From: Saprospiraceae bacterium
GTDB taxonomy: Bacteria; Bacteroidota; Bacteroidia; Chitinophagales; Saprospiraceae
DNA: 64,000 nt
Reading direction: 5' to 3'
NCBI GenBank assembly: GCA_016715965.1
Contig: JADJXG010000001.1
Location: forward strand, 1,307,501-1,371,500
Both the position numbers and the translations under genes were made by a program. Shown here in pieces: positions 17,841-26,097 of the stretch (the stretch's first letter is position 1; every line of letters starts with the position of its first letter). Below the pieces are notes generated by a model. The model did no database searches and was not told the origin of the DNA. It saw only the letters and a list, made by a program, of their open reading frames with translations.

Positions 17841-19265
17841 ATGCGAAACATCAATTTGCTCTTTTTGTACGCTCTAATCGGGGCAATGGTTTTAACAAAG
17901 GCCTCTGCTCAGAACTATAGAATTTCACCTGAAATAAATATGCGAAATGATTTTGCATATTATTTGATCCCCTTTCAGAACACCTGTGTGCTGGTCAGGG
18001 ACAAATCTTATCGAACCACTTTTCAAACGCTAAGAGAAGATTTTAATTGGAGTGTTGAAAAAGATCTTGAGCTAATTGGTAAAAAATGGAAGGTTCTGGA
18101 TGCATTTAGTCATGATCTAAAAATTGGAATTATCTATTTGGCAAAGACAGAAGAAAAAACCCATTTGGTATATTCTACTTTTGATCAGAATGGGATCCCG
18201 GATCAACACTGGGTTCCTGATCTGCAATTCGATCCGGACTTTCAGGCAGAAGTGAATTTTGTAAATTCTGAAAACAAAAAATATGTATCTGTTGGGATTA
18301 AAGACAAACACGGAAAAAGATGGATTGTCTCTTTTGACAGAATGAAGCAAGGAAAAGCTTTTTGTAAACCTGCGAAAGAGTTATTTAATTTTGACGATTA
18401 CACAGCCTCTTTTGCTGTCTTAAGCAACGAAGGTTTTCTCTACTTGTTGGGTACGGAGAAACACAAAGTGAAAAGAAAACAAACAGCCACTATTAAAGTA
18501 CAGGGTATTGGACCAAGCGGAGAAAAAGTATTTAGTAAAATTGCCAGCTTGCATGAAGCCGATTTTTATGACATTGAATTTAAAATCAACAATCAAACTG
18601 GCGAACTTATCATGGCAGGATTGTATAGTGAAGAGGAAGAGAGCCAGGCTGAGGGATATATTTATTTCAATTTCACAAAAGGGGAGGAATTAATTATCAC
18701 ACCATTTGATAAAGAGCTTATGAAAAGCTGGGGACTAAAAGGAAATGAGTTGAAGCAAAGCCAAATAAATTTATCTGTTCGGGAATTAAAATTTAAAGAA
18801 GATGGGGGCTTGTTGGTTTTTTTTGAAAACAGCAAGGAACTCATGAGAAGACCTTATTTTAACAATGCCATGGATCCAACAGGGATTGGATCGGTCAGGT
18901 GGGTAGACTATTATTACGACGACATACTCGCATTGTCTTTTGATCAGAACGGAAAAAAACAATGGGAAGAGATCCTCCGAAAAAGGCAATTTTCACAAGA
19001 CGATCAGGGACTTTATTCATCCTTCTACATCGTATCAAATCCGTCTTTTCTCAGAATTTTGTTCAATGATGAAATTAAAAACGAATCCACGGTATCCGAA
19101 TATATCTTATTACCCGATGGCAAAAACTACCGAAAAAGTATTCTGAACACCGGCGCACTCAGTCTGAATTTAAGAATACAGGACGCGCAGCAAATTTCAT
19201 CCAACACAGTTTGGGTTCCTAGTGAATCCGGGGGCAAAATGGTACTTGTGAAAATAGATCTGTAA
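17841..19265 (+). CDS. Secreted protein of unknown function
   Basis: A 474-residue protein with a clear signal peptide (about 1-23, ending ASAQ). I do not recognise a family. The mature part is rich in beta-strand-like stretches (YRISPEINMRNDFAYYLIPF, LVVFFENSKELM) and repeated hydrophobic blocks separated by charged turns, consistent with a beta-propeller or similar periplasmic or surface protein. There is no lipobox, no C-terminal T9SS domain and no barrel-like ending. It stands alone between ftcD (divergent) and tRNA-Val. Confidence 0.75.
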   Translation: MRNINLLFLYALIGAMVLTKASAQNYRISPEINMRNDFAYYLIPFQNTCVLVRDKSYRTTFQTLREDFNWSVEKDLELIGKKWKVLDAFSHDLKIGIIYLAKTEEKTHLVYSTFDQNGIPDQHWVPDLQFDPDFQAEVNFVNSENKKYVSVGIKDKHGKRWIVSFDRMKQGKAFCKPAKELFNFDDYTASFAVLSNEGFLYLLGTEKHKVKRKQTATIKVQGIGPSGEKVFSKIASLHEADFYDIEFKINNQTGELIMAGLYSEEEESQAEGYIYFNFTKGEELIITPFDKELMKSWGLKGNELKQSQINLSVRELKFKEDGGLLVFFENSKELMRRPYFNNAMDPTGIGSVRWVDYYYDDILALSFDQNGKKQWEEILRKRQFSQDDQGLYSSFYIVSNPSFLRILFNDEIKNESTVSEYILLPDGKNYRKSILNTGALSLNLRIQDAQQISSNTVWVPSESGGKMVLVKIDL

Positions 19266-19345
19266 GTAAAAACTGCTAATCAATCTTTTACATATTAAAG
19301 TAATAAAATTTAATACCAACATCGTGTGTATTAATACAACTCATC

Positions 19346-19353
19346 TATATTTG
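19346..19353 (+). promoter_or_regulatory. Promoter -7 element for tRNA-Val
   Basis: TATATTTG matches the Bacteroidota TAnnTTTG consensus and is followed by CA, as is common. It lies 44 bases before the tRNA. A good -33 element was not evident. Confidence 0.5.
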
Positions 19354-19396
19354 CAGTCCTTTTTAAAGGCATAATCAGATGTCTTAGTAATAATTA

Positions 19397-19471
19397 GGGA
19401 GCTTAGCTCAGCTGGTTCAGAGCATCTGCCTTACAAGCAGAGGGTCACTGGTTCGAACCCAGTAGCTCCCA
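19397..19471 (+). tRNA. tRNA-Val (anticodon TAC)
   Basis: A complete 75-base cloverleaf: acceptor GGGAGCT pairs with AGCTCCC, the D arm has GCTC/GAGC, the anticodon stem TCTGC/GCAGA encloses loop CTTACAA with anticodon TAC, and the T arm is ACTGG-TTCGAAC-CCAGT. The discriminator is A at 19471. CCA is not encoded. A terminator follows 10 bases later, so it is a single-gene unit. Confidence 0.97.
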
Positions 19472-19480
19472 CAAATGAGA

Positions 19481-19512
19481 AGAGTTATGTCATATCACAT
19501 AACTCTTTTTTT
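19481..19512 (+). terminator. Rho-independent terminator after tRNA-Val
   Basis: A perfect 10-bp stem AGAGTTATGT (19481-19490) / ACATAACTCT (19497-19506) with a 6-base loop is followed by a run of seven T. Confidence 0.9.
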
Positions 19513-19558
19513 ATATCGGGAGCTCAACTTCAATTTGTCATACGTTCTTATAAAAGAT

Positions 19559-20506
19559 ATGAAATTTAAACTGGAAAGGATTTTGTCATTGTCAGGAATT
19601 TTTCTTATCATCTTTATTGGAATGAGCTGTAATCCGGCCAATCATAAGGAGACCAAACCCACCGAAGGCAGGATGAGTGTTTATGTGGACAAAAGTCTGG
19701 CAGACCTGATCATCCAGCAAAAACAAATTTTCGAAAGAAATTATCCCAACGCCATCGTTGATTTAGAATTCTCTTCAGAACAAGAATTGAAGAGAAAATT
19801 TATGAAAGACTCTGTTGGCATTGTCATAGGATATCTAAAACTCAACAAGGAGGAAAAAGATTTTCTATTTAAAAATCAACAAAGCCAACCCAGGGAATTT
19901 GTTGTAGCCGTGAGCGCCATTGCATTTATTGCATCACCAGAGGCGGAAGACTCAAGCTTAACCTATGAATCGATCATAGATCTTATCAGGGGTAAAAGTG
20001 ACCATGCAGCATCATTCAACAGTTTCGTAATAGAAGACAATCAATCTGGGATTGGGCCTGCCTTGTTACAGCTTGCCGGAGTGGAAATTGCGCCCGCAAA
20101 AATGTATGCTCTTCCATCAAAAGAAAAGATCATCGAACAAATCAATAACAATCCCCGTATTCTGGCTGCCGTCGATTGGACAGAATGGAGTGACTCTGAC
20201 CGCACAGATTTATCAAAAACCTTAAATGGGCTCAAGGTTCTTAAGGTCTCCAGACCGAAGGATTCATTGAATGCAGGATATTTTGGACCTTACCAATATC
20301 ATTTGGCCGAGGGATTCTATCCTTTTACCAGAGAAATAACCATTCTGACCAGAACAGGGAAAACAGATGTTGGACTAGGTTTTGCTTCTTTTATTGGTGG
20401 AGAAATAGGCCAAAAGATAATTTTGAAGTCAGGGCTTCTTCCCAAATTTCAATCTGATCGTTGGGTGGAATTGGTCCCAATATCTGGGCTGAAACTGGAA
20501 AAATAG
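19559..20506 (+). CDS. PstS-like substrate-binding lipoprotein
   Basis: A 315-residue predicted lipoprotein: the signal MKFKLERILSLSGIFLIIF runs into GMSC, whose Cys is the likely lipidation site. The mature part is a periplasmic binding-protein fold of the PBP-like_2 (phosphate-type) family, with VYVDKSLADLI, LTYESIIDLIRGK, LLQLAG and GQKIILKSGLLP segments. I chose the ATG at 19559 over one at 19475, which lies upstream of the terminator hairpin and would bury the signal peptide. No pstCAB genes are nearby. In Bacteroidota such proteins often sit beside TPR and TonB-ExbBD genes; here only the TPR partner follows. Confidence 0.78.
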   Translation: MKFKLERILSLSGIFLIIFIGMSCNPANHKETKPTEGRMSVYVDKSLADLIIQQKQIFERNYPNAIVDLEFSSEQELKRKFMKDSVGIVIGYLKLNKEEKDFLFKNQQSQPREFVVAVSAIAFIASPEAEDSSLTYESIIDLIRGKSDHAASFNSFVIEDNQSGIGPALLQLAGVEIAPAKMYALPSKEKIIEQINNNPRILAAVDWTEWSDSDRTDLSKTLNGLKVLKVSRPKDSLNAGYFGPYQYHLAEGFYPFTREITILTRTGKTDVGLGFASFIGGEIGQKIILKSGLLPKFQSDRWVELVPISGLKLEK

Positions 20507-20650
20507 ACAAATTAATGATAATTTAACCAAAAGCATTAAGCCAATCAGGACAAAAGACGGTCGAAACCATTAATTGTTTAAACTCTAAATCTAAAAGTCG
20601 TTTACATGAAAAAAGCTAATTTTGTCGGCTTAAAATACAAAGTGGTTTCC

Positions 20651-22240
20651 ATGAACAAATTAATCATCTTTTGCATAAGCTCTATCATTATTGCCATTCA
20701 ATCTCTTAATGCACAGAGCCTGCAGGAAGGTATTCAAATGCTCCAAAATGAGAATTTTAACGGAGCCTTACAAACTTTCTCAAAACTGAACGCAACCGAT
20801 CCGAAAAACCCAATTTATCCATACTACATTGGAGAAGTCCATTATGCGATGGACAACCCACAAGCTGCAAGAGTAGCCTATCAGATGGGCCTGGACATTA
20901 GTAATAAGTGTGATGAATGTAAAATAGGCCTTGGCAAATTGGAGCTGGACAAAGGAAATGAAGCAGAAGCCAGAAAATTTTTTGATTCAGCATTGAAAGG
21001 AAATTCGAAAAATCATCGAATCATTGCAATGGTTGGGGATGCGTGGCTGTATGGGAAAAAACCGAATCCGGAAGAAGCATTAATACACCTCACCAAGGCC
21101 CGCGATTTAGATCCAAAAATTGCGACGTATTGGATTCATATGGGTGATGCACATTACGTTAAAAGAGATTTGGGTGCTGCGATGACGGCCTATGAAGTAG
21201 CCGTTGAAAAAGATAAAAATGATCCGGAAACTTATTTGAAAATGGCCAGAATTTGGGCGGCTGGAAACAAATACGATTTAGGAATCGAGAGACTTCAAAC
21301 AGCAATCGAAATAAAGCCTGATTACGCATTGGCGTATAAAGAACTTTACGAGCAACTGATCCGAAATAAAAATTATACCAAAGTGCTTCCGGTTTTGGAA
21401 AAATATGTATCATTAACAGGAGACGATGTTGATGCAAAAGTCAGGTTGGTCAAATTTCTTTGTTTTCAGGCGAAGGATTATGACCGGGCCATCACAGAGG
21501 GTTTAAAGGTTATCAAAAATCATCCTGAGCAATACACGATCCATCGCTGGCTTGCATGGTCCTACGGCGAAACCGAAAAGTATCAAGACTCTTATGATCA
21601 TAGTATTTTGCTCATGACAGAGACTGCAAAAGATACCAGCAGAAAAGTTTATTCTTCAGATTTTGAATATCTCGCCAAGGCAGCCATGAAACTCAAAAAA
21701 TACGATGAAGCCGAAGCAGCATACACAAAGGTCCTTGAATTTGATCCTACCAGAGCTCCTGAAATATATGGCGTTGTGGCGAAAGCTTTTTATGATGATA
21801 AAAAGTATGCCAAGGCTTCTCAATGGTATCTCAAGAAAGAAATTGCACAGCCACTTAACAACACAGAGCAATATTACTTGGGATTGAGCCGATATTATAA
21901 CAGTGAATATAACTTAGCGGATTCGAGTTTTGCAAAAGTGGTCACATCAACACCGGCTTACGCACAAGGATGGCTTATGAGAGCCAGGTGCAATACTGCT
22001 CTGGATTCAGCTCAGCTCAATGGATTTGCAAAACCTTTCTACGAAAAATACGAGGAAATCGCTTCCGCTGATCCGGAAAAAAACAAAAAAAATCTGATAG
22101 AGGCATTCAGATATCTGGGTACCTATTTTGTTCAAAGAGATGATTACAAATCCTCGCTGGCCTATTTTGAAAAAATTATTGCCCTAGATCCTGCAGATAA
22201 AGAAGCAGAAAATGCGATCAAAATTTTGAAACAACGATAA
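20651..22240 (+). CDS. Exported TPR-repeat protein
   Basis: A 529-residue protein with a signal peptide (MNKLIIFCISSIIIAIQSLNAQ) and tetratricopeptide repeats along nearly all of its length. Examples are PIYPYYIGEVHYAMDNPQAARVAY, then ATYWIHMGDAHYVKRDLGAAM, and SLAYFEKIIALDPADKEAENA at the end. I preferred the ATG at 20651 because it starts the signal peptide; an in-frame ATG at 20606 adds 15 residues. It probably acts as a periplasmic scaffold. It follows the PstS-like lipoprotein by about 140 bases and may be co-transcribed. No catalytic domain is present. Confidence 0.85.
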   Translation: MNKLIIFCISSIIIAIQSLNAQSLQEGIQMLQNENFNGALQTFSKLNATDPKNPIYPYYIGEVHYAMDNPQAARVAYQMGLDISNKCDECKIGLGKLELDKGNEAEARKFFDSALKGNSKNHRIIAMVGDAWLYGKKPNPEEALIHLTKARDLDPKIATYWIHMGDAHYVKRDLGAAMTAYEVAVEKDKNDPETYLKMARIWAAGNKYDLGIERLQTAIEIKPDYALAYKELYEQLIRNKNYTKVLPVLEKYVSLTGDDVDAKVRLVKFLCFQAKDYDRAITEGLKVIKNHPEQYTIHRWLAWSYGETEKYQDSYDHSILLMTETAKDTSRKVYSSDFEYLAKAAMKLKKYDEAEAAYTKVLEFDPTRAPEIYGVVAKAFYDDKKYAKASQWYLKKEIAQPLNNTEQYYLGLSRYYNSEYNLADSSFAKVVTSTPAYAQGWLMRARCNTALDSAQLNGFAKPFYEKYEEIASADPEKNKKNLIEAFRYLGTYFVQRDDYKSSLAYFEKIIALDPADKEAENAIKILKQR

Positions 22241-22263
22241 GAGATCGCAGACAAGAGAACATA

Positions 22264-23094
22264 TTATCTTTTGGATTGAATCATTAATTCAAAAATCTTT
22301 ATCAATTTGTCGGAGGAGTCATTGACAACCTTTAAAACAGATTCGATGGTTGTTTTTTGATAGGCTTGGTTTTCCTTTGACTGATTGGAAACAATGGAAG
22401 CTGCCAATATTTTCATCTCACACTGATGCGCTACAATTACCTCTGGAATAGTAGACATTCCCACGATATCACCTCCCAATAAACGGATCATTTTATATTC
22501 AGCAGGTGTTTCCAGACTTGGACCTTGCAAACCAAAATAAACTCCAGTTTTAAAGGGCAATGACAGCGAGTGGCAGGAGTTTTGGGCCAATGCCAACAAG
22601 TCTTGATTATATACGTCTCCCATGTCAGGAAAGCGCTCTCCTAATCTTTGATCAAACAAACCTCTTAATGGATTTTCAGGGTGAAAATTGATATGATCTC
22701 TGATAAAAATCAAATCACCTGCGCTGAATTCAGGATTTACAGAACCGCTGGCATTGGTAAACCAGATTTCCTTTACTCCCAGAGCTCCAAGCACCCTTAT
22801 CGGATAACAGACCTCATGCAATGAATAACCTTCGTAATAATGCAATCTTCCAGAAAGGAGCAAAAGCTCTTTTCCGAACCACTTTGCATGGATCAGCTTG
22901 CCGGAATGGCTCTCCACGGTTGTTGGAACAAATGATGGAATTAATTTGTATGAAATTTCCTTTATGATTTCGACCCTGGATTCTAAAACCCCCATCCCAG
23001 TGCCCAAAACGATGGCCATGGAGGGAAGGTGCCCCAACCGGTCTCCTATAAACCGGGCACTTTCCTGGATGTCATCAAACATACTATTGCTCAT
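22264..23094 (-). CDS. punA: Purine-nucleoside phosphorylase (trimeric type I)
   Basis: The 276-residue enzyme phosphorolyses purine nucleosides to base plus (deoxy)ribose 1-phosphate. It carries the family marks: GTGMGVLE phosphate loop near 31-38, SHSGKL and GRLHYYEGY in the first half, TNASGSVNPEFSAGDL, and GGDIVGMSTIPEVIVAHQCEMKI around the base-binding Glu and Asn. The stop of mqnC upstream is separated by only 9 bases, so the two are probably co-transcribed; MqnC belongs to a pathway starting from purine-derived futalosine, which makes the pairing reasonable. Confidence 0.95.
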   Translation of the reverse strand: MSNSMFDDIQESARFIGDRLGHLPSMAIVLGTGMGVLESRVEIIKEISYKLIPSFVPTTVESHSGKLIHAKWFGKELLLLSGRLHYYEGYSLHEVCYPIRVLGALGVKEIWFTNASGSVNPEFSAGDLIFIRDHINFHPENPLRGLFDQRLGERFPDMGDVYNQDLLALAQNSCHSLSLPFKTGVYFGLQGPSLETPAEYKMIRLLGGDIVGMSTIPEVIVAHQCEMKILAASIVSNQSKENQAYQKTTIESVLKVVNDSSDKLIKIFELMIQSKR

Positions 23095-23103
23095 TTCTAG
23101 CCC

Positions 23104-24246
23104 TTAGTCAACAATCATACTCTTAGAATCCAACATTTGTTGTTCCAGCTCCAATGGAAGCGGGATGTGTTGGTATTGCTGGTTTCTCAATTGTGGAATA
23201 TAACCGGCTTCCTTGATGGCCATTTGGATGCCATTTGCCGTAAACCGATGAGCAGCACCGGCTGCAGACACAACGTTTTCTTCAATCATAATGCTACCAA
23301 AGTCGTCTGCTCCGCCGTCCAGACAAATTTGGGCGGTGCCTTTACCAACGGTCAACCAGGAAGCTTGTATGTGAGGCACATTTGGCAACATCATTCTAGA
23401 AAGTCCTATCATCCTAATATACTCATCGGAAGTGCATTGATTTCTTGCCCTCTTGAGTTTGCGAAGCATGGTCCCTTCATCCTGAAACGGCCAGGGAATG
23501 AAAGCCAGAAAACCGTTAAACTCAGGGGGTTTTTGAGACTGTAGGTCTCTGATGGAAACAAGATGTTGCATCCTTTCCAGATTGGTTTCGACGTGGCCGA
23601 ACATCATGGTAGCCGAACAAGTTATTCCTAGTTGGTGGGCAGCGCGCATTACATCCAACCACTCTTGTGCGCCACATTTACCTTTAGAAATAAGACGCCT
23701 CACCCGGTCATTTAAAATTTCTGCACCCGCTCCGGGTAAAGAATCAAGTCCTGCGTCGACCAGGGCAGACAAGACTTGATGATGGGATTTCTTCTCCAGT
23801 TTTGAAATGTGAGCGATCTCAGGAGGTCCCAAAGCGTGTAATTTAAGATTTGGATACAGGGCTTTTAATTCTCTAAAAAGCTTCACATAAAAAGAAAGCC
23901 CGAGATCAGGATGATGACCCCCTTGCAGGAGCAGTTGCTCTCCGCCAAGGCGAAACATTTCTTCTATTTTAAGCTTGTATTCCTCAATTGAGGTAATGTA
24001 AGCCTCAGCATGACCAGGAGGTCTATAAAAATTGCAAAACTTACAATTTGCAATGCAAACATTGGTCGTATTGGAATTGCGGTCAATGATCCAGGTCACC
24101 TTTTTGCCGGGAACGGCATCTTGTCTCAAGCGGTTGGCCACCCACATTATCTCTGCGGTGGGTGCTTTTTCAAAAATAAGGAGGCCTTCTTCGGCCGTAA
24201 GTTCCTTTTTGTCCAGGGCTTTTGTTAAAAGCTGTTCAATAAACAT
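23104..24246 (-). CDS. mqnC: Cyclic dehypoxanthine futalosine synthase
   Basis: A radical SAM enzyme of 380 residues in the futalosine route to menaquinone. The [4Fe-4S]/SAM motif is C64-IAN-C68-KF-C71, followed by NFYRPPGHAEAY, GGEQLLLQGGHHPDLG and KLHALGPPEI, all characteristic of MqnC. It converts dehypoxanthine futalosine to its cyclic form. The organism must therefore make menaquinone by this route rather than the classical Men route. Other mqn genes are not in the window. It is divergent from rimP with an 85-base gap. Confidence 0.95.
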   Translation of the reverse strand: MFIEQLLTKALDKKELTAEEGLLIFEKAPTAEIMWVANRLRQDAVPGKKVTWIIDRNSNTTNVCIANCKFCNFYRPPGHAEAYITSIEEYKLKIEEMFRLGGEQLLLQGGHHPDLGLSFYVKLFRELKALYPNLKLHALGPPEIAHISKLEKKSHHQVLSALVDAGLDSLPGAGAEILNDRVRRLISKGKCGAQEWLDVMRAAHQLGITCSATMMFGHVETNLERMQHLVSIRDLQSQKPPEFNGFLAFIPWPFQDEGTMLRKLKRARNQCTSDEYIRMIGLSRMMLPNVPHIQASWLTVGKGTAQICLDGGADDFGSIMIEENVVSAAGAAHRFTANGIQMAIKEAGYIPQLRNQQYQHIPLPLELEQQMLDSKSMIVD

Positions 24247-24267
24247 AGCTTAATCTAGAAAAACTAT

Positions 24268-24275
24268 TATATTTG
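24268..24275 (+). promoter_or_regulatory. Promoter -7 element for rimP-nusA-infB
   Basis: TATATTTG fits the Bacteroidota TAnnTTTG box, followed by CGC. Transcription would start near 24282, leaving a leader of about 50 bases to the rimP ATG. The -33 element is weak. Confidence 0.55.
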
Positions 24276-24291
24276 CGCTTGTTTTTCAGAG

Positions 24292-24317
24292 AAGGGAACA
24301 GAAAGGTTCCCTTTTTT
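24292..24317 (+). terminator. Leader terminator (candidate attenuator) of the rimP-nusA-infB operon
   Basis: The 8-bp stem AAGGGAAC (24292-24299) / GTTCCCTT (24306-24313) with loop AGAAAG runs straight into six T. It lies downstream of the promoter and upstream of the rimP ATG (24332). The gene to the left is divergent, so no plus-strand transcript from elsewhere needs ending here. Confidence 0.65.
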
Positions 24318-24331
24318 GTTTTCTGAGCCAC

Positions 24332-24805
24332 ATGTTGTTAACAGAAGAGATTCATCAGAAGTTAATTGAAAAGTTTCAGGAAGAGAGCTTTCTGGATTGT
24401 TTTGTAGTTGCCATTGAAGCGAAAGGGAAGCAGGTGTCTGTTTTTTTGGACAGTGACAGCGCCATTACCTTCGAACGCTGCAGAAGCCTTAGCAGGTACC
24501 TGGAGAGTTGGTTGGATGAGAAAAATCAACTTGGAGAAGATTATGTGCTTGAAGTATCTTCCGCAGGCGTGACGAGACCCCTTATTTACCCCAGACAGTA
24601 TGTAAAAAATAAAGGAAGAGGATTAGAAGTTAAAACCATGGAAGGGGAAAATCTGGAGGGGATTCTCGTCGAGGCAAACAATGAACAGATTGAATTGGAA
24701 TGGATGGAAGAACGCAAAGAAAACAAGAAGAAAATTAAAGAGGTCAAGAAAGTTATAATACCTTATCAAAATATTAAAGAAGCTAAAATCATCATCAGGA
24801 TATGA
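24332..24805 (+). CDS. rimP: Ribosome maturation factor RimP
   Basis: The 157-residue protein matches RimP, a factor needed for 30S subunit maturation. The N-terminal alpha/beta domain ends in the conserved LEVSSAGVTRPLIYPRQYVKNKGR segment (about 71-92), and the C-terminal SH3-like part follows (VKTMEGENLEGILVEA). The ATG at 24332 comes soon after the leader hairpin. The stop overlaps the nusA ATG by 4 bases, the usual rimP-nusA coupling. Confidence 0.94.
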   Translation: MLLTEEIHQKLIEKFQEESFLDCFVVAIEAKGKQVSVFLDSDSAITFERCRSLSRYLESWLDEKNQLGEDYVLEVSSAGVTRPLIYPRQYVKNKGRGLEVKTMEGENLEGILVEANNEQIELEWMEERKENKKKIKEVKKVIIPYQNIKEAKIIIRI

Positions 24806-26037
24806 AATTGGTAGATTCTTTTGCAGAGTTCAAAGCTGGAAAAAACATTGACAGGCCCACCATGATGCGGGTATTGGAAGACGTTTTTCGGTCATTGATC
24901 AAGAAAAAATACGGATCGGATGACAATTTCGATGTGATCGTCAATCCTCAGAAAGGAGATCTTGAAATCTGGCGCGTCAGAATGATTGTCCCTGACGGAG
25001 AAGTCACGGATGATTTGAAGGAAATAGCCATATCAGAGGCCATGGTCATTGACGAGGACAGCGAAATAGGTTCGGAGTGTTATGAGCAGCTTGACATGGA
25101 AGACTTTGGTCGTCGTGCAATTATGGCCGCCAGGCAAACTTTGGTTTCCCGAGTGATGGAATTGGAAAAGGACGATGTGTACAAAAGGTATGCGGAAAGA
25201 GAAGGCAATCTTGTTATAGGCGAAGTCAATCAGGTGTTGAAAAAAGAATTGCTGATCATCGACGATGCAACCAACAATGAATTGCTTTTACCAAGAACAG
25301 AAATGATTAAAGGAGATCACTTTCGTAAAGGAGACATTGTCCGCTCAGTGATCAAAAAGGTAGAAATGAAGAACAACACTCCATTTATTACTTTAAGCAG
25401 AACAGATCCCAGTTTTCTTCAGAGGCTGATGGAGCAGGAAGTGCCTGAGATTGAAGATGGATTAATTGCCATTAAAAAAATTGTTAGGATGCCTGGAGAA
25501 AGAGCCAAGGTAGCGGTTGAGTCTTATGATGACAGAATTGATCCGGTCGGAGCATGCGTGGGAATGAAGGGTAGCCGAATACATGGTATTGTTCGGGAAT
25601 TGAGGAATGAAAATATAGACATTGTCAATTTCACCAACAACTTAAATTTATACATTCAACGTTCTTTGACACCTGCAAAAATAAATAACATCGAGATCGA
25701 TGAAAAAAACAAAAAGGCCAGTGTTTATTTAAATGCAGATCAGCTTTCTCTTGCAATAGGAAGGGGAGGAGCCAATATTAAACTGGCTACCAAATTGACT
25801 GGTTACGAAATCGATGTATACAGAGATCAGATAGGGGAAGAAGTGGACGATGTGGATTTAGACGAATTTAAGGATGAAATTGAAGAATGGATAATTGATG
25901 CACTTAAAAATATAGGATGTGATACGGCAAGAAGCGTTCTAAATTTGAGTGCTGAAGAATTGATCCGAAGAACAGATTTGGAAGAAGAAACCATTCTAGA
26001 GGTCATCGAAATATTGAACAAAGAGTTTGAAGAATAA
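24802..26037 (+). CDS. nusA: Transcription termination/antitermination factor NusA
   Basis: NusA (411 residues) binds RNA polymerase and modulates pausing, termination and antitermination. The N-terminal polymerase-binding domain (1 to about 125), the S1 domain (about 130-200) and the two KH domains (PVGACVGMKGSRIHGIVRELRNENIDIV at about 253-280, and LAIGRGGANIKLATKLTGYEIDV) are all visible. A short acidic C-terminal segment with a helix-hairpin-helix-like region (about 360-411) follows. It overlaps rimP by 4 bases and lies 60 bases before infB. Confidence 0.96.
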   Translation: MKLVDSFAEFKAGKNIDRPTMMRVLEDVFRSLIKKKYGSDDNFDVIVNPQKGDLEIWRVRMIVPDGEVTDDLKEIAISEAMVIDEDSEIGSECYEQLDMEDFGRRAIMAARQTLVSRVMELEKDDVYKRYAEREGNLVIGEVNQVLKKELLIIDDATNNELLLPRTEMIKGDHFRKGDIVRSVIKKVEMKNNTPFITLSRTDPSFLQRLMEQEVPEIEDGLIAIKKIVRMPGERAKVAVESYDDRIDPVGACVGMKGSRIHGIVRELRNENIDIVNFTNNLNLYIQRSLTPAKINNIEIDEKNKKASVYLNADQLSLAIGRGGANIKLATKLTGYEIDVYRDQIGEEVDDVDLDEFKDEIEEWIIDALKNIGCDTARSVLNLSAEELIRRTDLEEETILEVIEILNKEFEE

Positions 26038-26097
26038 TTTTGAAACAATTATCTTTATCACAGGAAAATACAGAAAAGGAATAAAGGCCAAGTTTTA

